A DNA stretch of 64,000 nucleotides from Kofleriaceae bacterium (GTDB lineage: Bacteria > Myxococcota_A > Polyangia > Haliangiales > Haliangiaceae), in the NCBI GenBank assembly GCA_018058095.1, contig JAGPCO010000014.1:1-64000 (forward strand). Reading direction: 5' to 3'. Position numbers and translations under genes: made by a program. Positions 7,907 through 13,971 of the stretch are shown here, one piece after another. Positions within the stretch are counted from its first letter, which is position 1. Each line of letters begins with the position of its first letter. The notes beneath the pieces were generated by a model. It worked only from the letters and a program-made list of their open reading frames with translations. It was not told where the DNA came from and did no database searches.

Positions 7907-9034
7907 GTGATCCTGCTGCCGTACGGCACAGGGCACCTGCGCCTCGACCCAGGCTCACGCTCGGTCCGGGTGGCGGCGCCGACCCGGCCCGGGCCCGCCC
8001 CGCCGCTGCCCGACCTGCTCGTCGCGGCGCTGGCCAACCCGGTTGGAGCTGCCCCGCTGGCGGCCCACTCGGCCCGGCGGGTCCTCGTCGTGATCAGCGA
8101 CGAGACGCGGGACGAACCACGCGCCGAGTTCCTGGCCGCGGTGGCAGCCGCGTTGCCGGCCGCCGAGCTCACCATCGCCATCGGCACCGGCACACACGGC
8201 CCGAGTCGGCTCGAGGTGGGTGCGCTGCTGCCGGGGCGGCGGTTCGACGTGGTCAACCACGACGGCCACGACCGACGGCGCCTGGTCTCCCTCGGCACCA
8301 CGCCGAGGGGCACACCCGTGATGGTCGACCGCGCCGTGCTCGAGCACGACCTGATCGTCGCCACCGGCTGCATCCGCCCGCACTACTTCGCCGGGTTCGG
8401 CGCTGGCGCCAAGGCGATCTTCCCCGGCCTGGGCGGCGCGACGGAGATCCGCATCAACCACCGCCTCAAGACCGCCGCCGGCGCGCGCGCCGGTGTCGTC
8501 GACGGCAACCCGTGTCGGGCCGATCTCGAGGACGCCGTCGCCTGTGTGCCGACCCCGACGTTCCTGATCAACGGCGTGATCGGCGCCGACGGGGCCATTC
8601 ACGCCGTGGTCGCCGGGGCGCTGAACGCTGCGTTCCGGGCCGGCGCGGCGCTGGCCGGCGCCTGGTTCCGCGTCGACGCCGCCCCCGCACCGCTCGTCAT
8701 CGTGGCCGACCTCCCGCCGGTGACCTCGTCGCTGTACCAGGCGTCGAAGCTGGTCGCCAACGCCGCGCCGCTGGTGCTGCCTGGTGGCGCGCTGGTCCTG
8801 GTGGCGCCGTGTGAGCTCGGCACCGGCCCGCTGCCGACGGTGATGCAGGACATCTTCGAGATCGGGATCCGGCCACGGCTGGCACCCGGTGTGGAGGTCT
8901 ATCTGTGCTCCGACCTCGAACCGGCGGTGGTCTCCTCGACGTATGCCCGGGCCGTGGCCCCCGCGGATATCTGCCAGAAGCGTCAGGGCGATATCCTGGT
9001 GCTCCCGGCCGCCGCGAGCAGCCTGTTCATGTAG
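7907..9034 (+). CDS. larA: LarA-family (DUF2088) nickel-pincer-type racemase/epimerase
   Basis: Homologue of lactate racemase LarA, whose family isomerises alpha-hydroxy acids with a nickel-pincer nucleotide cofactor. From GTG 7907 the protein has 375 residues and begins ILLPYGTG, the usual LarA start. Visible family motifs: DETR (D65, R68), GTGTH (H97), RPHYFAGFGAGAKAIFPG (H159, K169 as candidate cofactor lysine) and NHR (H185). GAGGGG lies 7 bp before this GTG; an alternative GTG at 7760 gives an uncharacteristic Arg-rich extension. No larB, larC or larE, needed to make the cofactor, is visible in the window. Substrate is unknown, because many family members are not lactate racemases. It converges on the lanC-like gene across an AT-rich gap. 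Confidence 0.85.
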   Translation: MILLPYGTGHLRLDPGSRSVRVAAPTRPGPAPPLPDLLVAALANPVGAAPLAAHSARRVLVVISDETRDEPRAEFLAAVAAALPAAELTIAIGTGTHGPSRLEVGALLPGRRFDVVNHDGHDRRRLVSLGTTPRGTPVMVDRAVLEHDLIVATGCIRPHYFAGFGAGAKAIFPGLGGATEIRINHRLKTAAGARAGVVDGNPCRADLEDAVACVPTPTFLINGVIGADGAIHAVVAGALNAAFRAGAALAGAWFRVDAAPAPLVIVADLPPVTSSLYQASKLVANAAPLVLPGGALVLVAPCELGTGPLPTVMQDIFEIGIRPRLAPGVEVYLCSDLEPAVVSSTYARAVAPADICQKRQGDILVLPAAASSLFM

Positions 9035-9075
9035 TTGTAAGTATAGAATATTAAATGTATATTTGCGGAATAGGC
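9035..9075. other. AT-rich patch at the larA/lanC convergence
   Basis: Bases 9035-9075 are conspicuously AT-rich (for example TAGAATATTAAATG) against very GC-rich surroundings, covering the gap between the convergent genes and the last codons of the lanC-like gene. It may mark the end of an acquired segment. No hairpin with a T-tract is evident. Confidence 0.5.
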
Positions 9076-10331
9076 AACATCCACTCATCCCATGGTCGCG
9101 CCCCTTTACTGGTCGGACCAATAAAGCCGCCACCTGCGAGTAGCCCCAGGCCGATCCCTGCGGTCCCCTGCAGCAAGGACCTGGTGATCCGGTAGCCGTG
9201 CGGGGTTCGCGCCCGGAACCCGGCCGCCTCGTCGGTCGAGCGGCCGGCGAACCGGTGGCTGTGCTCGAACCAGCGGGTGCCGACCGCCGCGAGGTGAGGT
9301 GCGTCGAGCGCGATCGACGCTCGCAGGTACATCTGCATGATGCCCAGGCTGCCATGGCACAACCCGGCGTCAGCGACCTCGCCCTCCTCGGGGCTCCGTC
9401 GGGAGGCCTCCTCCAGGATCGTGGTGGCGTGGCCAAGAAGCGATTGGTCCCCGAGCGCCATCCCCGCGGACAGCAGGCCGATGGCGACACCAAGGTCTCC
9501 ATAACACCAGCCGAGCCGGCTCCAGCGCCGGCCGCTTGGTGCGCCGTGCTCGTCCACCGAGGACGGAAACAGCGCGGTCGGGGGCTTGGCGCTGGGCTGC
9601 GGCAGGCGCGTGGACTCGAGCCAGCGTGCGGCCTCGGCCAGAAGTGGCGTCGACTCGGTCGTGGCGATGCCAGCACGAACCAGGCGGGCAAGGAGGCAGA
9701 CCGTGGACGAGGCGCCGTGGGCCAGGCCCAGGTCGAACTCGCCAGGCCGCGTGGCGTCGGGCCATCGGCTGCCGCGGTCGTCCCGGATGGCATGCCTCCG
9801 CAAGTGGCCGACCGTCTCCGCCAGCCTGCTGCTCACCCGAGGACTTGCCGGCCGACCGGTGAGGTAGACGATGGCACCCAGGCTGGAGTGCAGGAGGTCG
9901 AGCTGACCAGCAGCAGCGCTGGTGACCACCGCGTCGGCGAGCACGACGTCGAGGTCGCTCAGGAGCTCCTCAAGCTGCGAGTCCAGCTCGACGACGTCGT
10001 GTTGCACCTGGTGGTCGAGGCACCAGGCAACGCCGGCGAGGCCCGAACAGAGGGAGGACCCGACGGGGGCCCGATCGTTCTGGCCATGGAGCACATCGAG
10101 GGTCGCCACCAGGGCCCGCTCCGTCAGCATGTGGTGGTGGTCGCGGCCGGTATGGGCCGAGAGGTGTCCGAAGAAGAGGGCCGCCCCGGCAGAACCATCC
10201 ATCAGACCCGGGTCAGCGCTGGTGTCCAGCCAGGCCGCGAGGTCGGCTGCGATGTGATCGAGCTGCTGGTCCAGGCTTGAGGGCATCGGCGCCAGCTCCT
10301 GGGAGCTGGTCTGCTGGGGGTGGGCCATCAT
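9051..10331 (-). CDS. LanC-like lanthionine cyclase
   Basis: A 426-residue stand-alone LanC-fold protein. The zinc-site and active-site motifs are all present: LAHGASS (H205), GWCYGDLG (C276) and GLCHGSLG (C325, H326), with the repeated Gly-rich GxAG / GSLG / GTAGIGLG helices of the alpha/alpha toroid. Family members join Cys thiols to dehydrated Ser/Thr to form (methyl)lanthionine rings in RiPPs. The start (ATG ATG at 10331/10328) is only 9 bp after the stop of a small peptide gene with a RiPP-type leader, so the two form an operon. No LanB, LanM, transporter or protease gene is visible nearby. Codon use includes more A/T third positions than flanking genes, consistent with horizontal acquisition. 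Confidence 0.9.
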   Translation of the reverse strand: MMAHPQQTSSQELAPMPSSLDQQLDHIAADLAAWLDTSADPGLMDGSAGAALFFGHLSAHTGRDHHHMLTERALVATLDVLHGQNDRAPVGSSLCSGLAGVAWCLDHQVQHDVVELDSQLEELLSDLDVVLADAVVTSAAAGQLDLLHSSLGAIVYLTGRPASPRVSSRLAETVGHLRRHAIRDDRGSRWPDATRPGEFDLGLAHGASSTVCLLARLVRAGIATTESTPLLAEAARWLESTRLPQPSAKPPTALFPSSVDEHGAPSGRRWSRLGWCYGDLGVAIGLLSAGMALGDQSLLGHATTILEEASRRSPEEGEVADAGLCHGSLGIMQMYLRASIALDAPHLAAVGTRWFEHSHRFAGRSTDEAAGFRARTPHGYRITRSLLQGTAGIGLGLLAGGGFIGPTSKGARPWDEWMLPIPQIYI

Positions 10332-10340
10332 CCTGCTGGC

Positions 10341-10514
10341 TCAGAAGGTGCGCGGGCAGTTCTGGAGGCGGTCGGTCTCACAGCACTGGTCCGCGCAGAT
10401 GCTGTGCTTGGTCCACGGCAGGGCACCCGCGGCCACCTCCTCCAGGTTGGTGGTGGTGAGGGGACGGATCGAGGTTCGGCTGAGGGAGATGCGCTTGCTG
10501 TCGTTCTTCTTCAT
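10341..10514 (-). CDS. Putative lanthipeptide-like RiPP precursor peptide
   Basis: A 57-residue peptide beginning MKKNDSKRISLSRTSIRPLT. The leader pattern (basic start, then LSRTSIRPLTTTNLEEVAAG) resembles leaders of class I lanthipeptide-like precursors of the K-L-x-L-x-K-x-T-I-x-x-L...L-x-x-V-x-G-G type, with AAGA at residues 28-31 in place of the double-Gly cleavage site. The putative core (about 27 residues) contains four Cys (C40, C44, C45, C53) and Ser/Thr at T35, S38, T47 and T56, as needed for lanthionine rings. An SD-like GGAG lies 6 bp before the ATG, and the lanC-like gene follows after 9 bp. The family assignment rests on pattern and context; it could also be a disulfide peptide. 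Confidence 0.78.
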   Translation of the reverse strand: MKKNDSKRISLSRTSIRPLTTTNLEEVAAGALPWTKHSICADQCCETDRLQNCPRTF

Positions 10515-10616
10515 GGCTGGCTCCGTGTTCCTGTTCGGGTTCCTTGGCGCCGGCGTGGCGCCTTGGTCCCAGGAGGAGCAGCACGGTTCCGGTCGCATCG
10601 GAAAACGACAGGCCCT

Positions 10617-11441
10617 GTTCCACGTGTCCCGTTCCACGCGGACATCCTGGTCCTGGCAGGGGCCATCCGTTCCACGTGGAACACCCCGGGCCGGCCGGGC
10701 CGCCCGTTCCACGTGGAACACCCCCGGTCCTGCCGGGCCACCCCGTTCCACATCAAACACCTCGGGCCGCCACCCGTTGCATGTCGGACAACCTGGTCCT
10801 GGCCAGGGCCGCCCGGTCCACCCGGAACACCCCCGATTCCGGCCGGGCCGCCTGCCCGTTCCACGTGGAACACCCGAGCCGGGCCGGGCCACCCGTTCCA
10901 CGTGGAACACCCGGGCCGGGCCGCCCGTTCCACCCGGAACAGCCCGGTTCCGGCCGGGCCGCCCGTTCCACCCGGAACCCCCGGTTCCGGCCGGGCCACC
11001 CGTTCCACGTCGGACATCCTGGTCTTGGCCGGGCCGCCCGTTCCACCCGGAACCCCCGGTTCCGGCCGGGCCACCCGCCCGTTCCATGCGGAACACCCCG
11101 GGACGGGACGGGACGTCGGACATCCTGGTCCTGGCCGGGCCGCCCGTTCCACCCGGAACACCCCCGGTCCTGCCGGGCCGCCCGTTCCACCCGGAACACC
11201 CCGGTTCCGGCCGGGCCGCCCGTTCCACGTGGAACACCCAGGTTCCGGCCGGGCCACCCGTTCCACGTGGAACACCCGGGTTCCGGCCGGGCCACCCGTT
11301 TCACGTGGAACACCCAGCTTCCGGCCGGGCCTCAACCCAGGCCGGACCGGTCCCAGGCGGGACACCTGCCGGCCAGGCCCCCGTTCCACGTGGACCATCC
11401 CAATCCCGGCAGGCTGATCCGATCCCCGTTGCACATCCGGG
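10617..11441. repeat. parS-like (ParB-binding) repeat array, about 20 degenerate units
   Basis: An array of 14-bp palindromic elements spaced mostly 37-38 bp. Exact GTTCCACGTGGAAC occurs at 10669, 10706, 10858, 10895, 11222 and 11260. One-base variants lie at 11298 (GTTTCACGTGGAAC) and 11383 (GTTCCACGTGGACC). GTTCCACCCGGAAC, altered in the centre, is at 10927, 10965, 11040, 11146 and 11184. More degenerate copies are at 10617, 10631, 10745, 10776, 10815, 11002, 11081 and 11428. The core fits the bacterial parS consensus TGTTTCACGTGAAACA at all but the inner N positions. Spacers are also conserved (CCGGTTCCGGCCGGGCC). It lies about 8-9 kb from dnaA. Long open frames across it are artefacts of the repeats. 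Confidence 0.82.
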
Positions 11442-11461
11442 GTCCCGGTCGAGCGACTCGA

Positions 11462-12598
11462 TCAGGTCAGGGCGATCCCCTCGGCGACCAGCGCAGCGGC
11501 GAGGCGCTCGATCTCCGTGGGGTGGTGCGAGGAGGACAACGTGATCCGCAGCCGGGAGGTGCCTGGAGGGACGGTCGGGGGACGGATCGGGTGAACCCAG
11601 ACGCCACGTCGGAGCAGGGCCTCTGCGGCAGCAACCGCGGCCTGTTCGCTCCCGAGCACGACCGACGCGATCGGACCTGGGCCATCACGCCCGGTCATGC
11701 TGCGCCCGAGCAGCGGAATAGCCTCACCCAGCAGACGCCAGCGAGCCGCGAGCCTTGCCCGCCGCTCATCCCCCTCGCCCCCGGCGACCAGCTCGACCGC
11801 CTCGGTCGCGCACGCGGCCAGTAGTGGCGAGATCGCGGTCGAGAACACGAGCGACCGGCTGCGGTTCCAGAGCAGCTCGCGCACCGCCGGCGTCGTCAGC
11901 ACGGCCGCCCCGGCGAGGCCGAGCGCCTTCCCGAACGTCGCCACCAGCACCTCGGGCACGACCCCGGCCTGAGCACAGGCGCCACGACCGTTTGGGCCGA
12001 CGACGCCGAGCGCGTGGGCCTCGTCGACGATGAGGGCAGCGCCGGCCCGGCGGGCTAGCTCGGACAGCGAACGAAGATCCGGCTGATCACCGTCCATCGA
12101 GAAGATGGACTCGGTGACCACCAGGCGCCGGCGTCCCGTCGGCGCTGCCGCCAGCGCCGACGCCAGCGCGCCCAGGTCGAGGTGAGGGTACACGTGCACC
12201 CGGGCCCGAGAGAGCCGACACCCGTCGATGATGCTGGCGTGATTGAGCGCGTCCGAGAACACCTCGACGTCGGGGCCGGCCAGTGCGGTGAGCAGTCCAA
12301 CGTTGGCTGCGTAGCCTGACGAGAAGACCAGCGCGCTCGGCAAGCCGACCCACCGCCCCAAGGCACTCTCCAGGAGTCGGATCGACTCGTGGTCCCCGGC
12401 GATCAGCCGAGAGGCGCCCGCACCCGTGGCCGTCGCCAGCGACGCTTCGGACCACTTCCTTGATGCTAATCCAATGTAATCATTAGAGGAAAAGCAAATC
12501 GGTGCGGGTGAACTGTGAATTCCGCTCAGGCCGCTGCGACGCCGTCCCTGCGCCTCCAGCTGGTCGAGCTCCTGAGCGGCCTCGTCCTCGAGCGACAC
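11462..12598 (-). CDS. Alpha-oxoamine synthase, BioF (8-amino-7-oxononanoate synthase) family
   Basis: PLP-dependent fold-type I enzyme that condenses an amino acid with an acyl-thioester. From GTG 12598 it has 378 residues, the usual length. Family motifs: FSSNDYIGLAS, GAGASRLIAGDH, SSGYAANVG, FSDALNHASIIDG, ESIFSMDGD, VDEAHALGVVG (D192, H195) and VATFGKALGLAG with Schiff-base Lys224. No other biotin genes are near, so AONS, serine palmitoyltransferase-like or CqsA-like activity cannot be separated. The GTG abuts a 58-bp duplicated sequence with a TATAGT hexamer 6 bp upstream of the start; an open extension to 12772 is made of that repeat and is unlikely to be coding. An AT-rich patch at about 12463-12500 lies within the 5' part. 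Confidence 0.85.
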   Translation of the reverse strand: MSLEDEAAQELDQLEAQGRRRSGLSGIHSSPAPICFSSNDYIGLASRKWSEASLATATGAGASRLIAGDHESIRLLESALGRWVGLPSALVFSSGYAANVGLLTALAGPDVEVFSDALNHASIIDGCRLSRARVHVYPHLDLGALASALAAAPTGRRRLVVTESIFSMDGDQPDLRSLSELARRAGAALIVDEAHALGVVGPNGRGACAQAGVVPEVLVATFGKALGLAGAAVLTTPAVRELLWNRSRSLVFSTAISPLLAACATEAVELVAGGEGDERRARLAARWRLLGEAIPLLGRSMTGRDGPGPIASVVLGSEQAAVAAAEALLRRGVWVHPIRPPTVPPGTSRLRITLSSSHHPTEIERLAAALVAEGIALT

Positions 12599-12600
12599 GT

Positions 12601-12740
12601 GGCGACTATACGCTGGCTGGCGTCGATCGACGTGACGCAGCACCTTTCGCGTCCTGGCCGCACGATCCCCCGAGCGGCTCGCGGCGACTATACGCTGGCT
12701 GGCGTCGATCGACGTGACGCAGCACCTTTCGCGTCCTGGC
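12601..12740 (-). repeat. Perfect 58-bp direct repeat (two copies) with TATAGT hexamers, probable duplicated promoter
   Basis: Bases 12601-12658 are repeated exactly at 12683-12740 (period 82 bp). On the minus strand each copy ends in CAGCGTATAGTCGCC, so each carries a strong -10-like TATAGT (12605-12610 and 12687-12692). The proximal hexamer would start transcription at about the GTG (12598), that is a leaderless mRNA; the distal one would give a leader about 82 nt longer. No good -35 is visible. Because 82 is not a multiple of three, the duplication is unlikely to be coding. Confidence 0.6.
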
Positions 12741-12785
12741 GGCAGCGATCCGCATCGCCAGCGCCGCGACACCGCGCGACCAGCG

Positions 12786-13679
12786 CTACGGCTTGACGAA
12801 GCGCAGCACGAAGCGATCGCTGGTGCCGCGGCGCTCGCCAGCGGCGCGCGGCGACGAGTTCCAGTCCCGCGTGTCGGCCGGAGCGCGCAGCACGTCGAGC
12901 TCCCCGTCGAGGCGGAAGCCAGCAGCGGTCACCTCCTGCGTCACCACCGCCTGATCGATGCGGTGCAGCGTCTCGACGTCGCGCGTCCCGCTGCCGGCCA
13001 CCGCGCTGTGGTCGACGATGCCGTACACGCCACCTGGCGCGAGCGCGGCGAAGATGGCCGCGTTCATCTTCGCGCGATCGACCTTGGTCCAGACCGTGTC
13101 GTGGTAGGTCAGGATGTTGATCACCGCGTCGAGCTTGCTGGCGTCGGCGGGCAGCGGGTCATCGGTCGCGCGCTCGACCGCGACCACGCCGGCCATGGCC
13201 GGGCGAGCGGCGCGCGCCGTCCACGGCCCGCGCGCGAACTTCTCGAGGATCTCGGTCGTGTTCTGGGCCCACACCTTGCCGGTGGATCCGACCACCCGCG
13301 CCAGCAGCTCGGTCGTGTAGCCACCGCCGGCGAAGATCTCGGCCACCCGCTGACCGGGTCCGATCTTGAAGAAGGTCAACACCTCGCCCGGCATCCGCCC
13401 GCTGTCGAGGCGGCGATCGTCGTCGGTGCGATCGCCCGCGGTCACGGCCGCCCGGACCGGCGTGCTGACCTCCGGGCCCGGCAGGTACGGCGGAATGGGC
13501 GCGACCGCCGACCCGCTCCCCGCCGCCGACCCGCTCCCCGCCGCCGACGACCCGCTCCCCGCCACCGACCCGCTCCCCGCCACCGACCCGCTCCCCGCCG
13601 CCGGCGGCGCCTCCTTCTTGGAGCACGCAAGAACGAGGCTGGTGACCAGGGCGGCGATCAGGAGCGAGTGCTTCGACAT
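12786..13679 (-). CDS. Lipoprotein with class I SAM-dependent methyltransferase domain
   Basis: 297 residues. Start at 13679 gives MSKHSLLIAALVTSLVLACSKK, a lipoprotein signal with lipobox VLAC. A G/S/A repeat linker (AGSGSVAGSGSVAGSGS) follows, then a methyltransferase-like domain with the SAM loop VAEIFAGGGYTTELLARVV, an acidic strand end and an ILTYHDTVW segment, resembling the predicted-methyltransferase group COG4798 that often carries export signals. An extracytoplasmic SAM enzyme is biochemically odd, so it may bind another ligand. C-terminal RFVLRFVKP is a typical last strand of the fold. The longer frame to 13907 translates repeat DNA and is rejected. Preceded by a repeat-filled gap after mnmE. 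Confidence 0.85.
   Translation of the reverse strand: MSKHSLLIAALVTSLVLACSKKEAPPAAGSGSVAGSGSVAGSGSSAAGSGSAAGSGSAVAPIPPYLPGPEVSTPVRAAVTAGDRTDDDRRLDSGRMPGEVLTFFKIGPGQRVAEIFAGGGYTTELLARVVGSTGKVWAQNTTEILEKFARGPWTARAARPAMAGVVAVERATDDPLPADASKLDAVINILTYHDTVWTKVDRAKMNAAIFAALAPGGVYGIVDHSAVAGSGTRDVETLHRIDQAVVTQEVTAAGFRLDGELDVLRAPADTRDWNSSPRAAGERRGTSDRFVLRFVKP
13505..13602. repeat. Coding microsatellite: CCCGCCGCCGACCCGCTC-type repeats
   Basis: Tandem 18-bp-type units alternating GCCGCCGACCCGCTCCCC and GCCACCGACCCGCTCCCC encode the G/S/A linker of the methyltransferase lipoprotein. In-frame length change would alter only linker length. Confidence 0.7.
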
Positions 13680-13730
13680 GCGGCCAATCTGGCACCGGGC
13701 CCAGCGCGTCGCCAGGCGGCTGACCACCGA

Positions 13731-13940
13731 TCCTCCCCCGGCTCCCCGGACCACTTCCCCGGGCCACTTCCCCGGGCCAAGTCCTCGGACAACTTCCTCG
13801 GGCCACTTCCCCGGACAAATCCTCGGACAAATCCTCGGACAAATCCTCGGACAACTTCCCCGGGCCACTTCCCCGGACCACTTCGCCGAACCACTTCCCC
13901 GGGCCACTTCGCCGGACCACTTCCCCGGACTTCCTCCGGA
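13731..13940. repeat. Intergenic tandem array of 12-15-bp units (CCACTTCCCCGG / ACAAATCCTCGG)
   Basis: About 15 consecutive degenerate units fill the gap between mnmE and the methyltransferase lipoprotein. Three perfect 12-bp CGGACAAATCCT units run 13812-13847; flanking units vary between CCACTTCCCCGGG, ACAACTTCCTCGG and CCACTTCGCCGG. On the minus strand the array would lie in the leader of the lipoprotein mRNA or between transcripts. Apparent peptides such as SEDLSEDLSEDL in this tract are repeat translations. No protein-binding function is known to me. Confidence 0.75.
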
Positions 13941-13971
13941 CCTCGACCCACCCGCGCGACGGGCCGAGTCG

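Noticed and set aside
10617-11441. CRISPR array
   Set aside because: Spacing is regular, but both the palindromes and the spacers are repetitive and degenerate; there are no unique spacers and no cas genes.
10320-11824. Long open reading frames in several frames across the palindrome array (up to about 400 codons)
   Set aside because: They translate the 37/38-bp repeat in every frame (PFHPEHPGSGR-type), have no start context, and exist only because the repeat is GC-rich and stop-free.
12599-12772. N-terminal extension of the BioF-like protein
   Set aside because: It is the translation of the 58-bp repeat in two different frames; BioF homology begins after GTG 12598.
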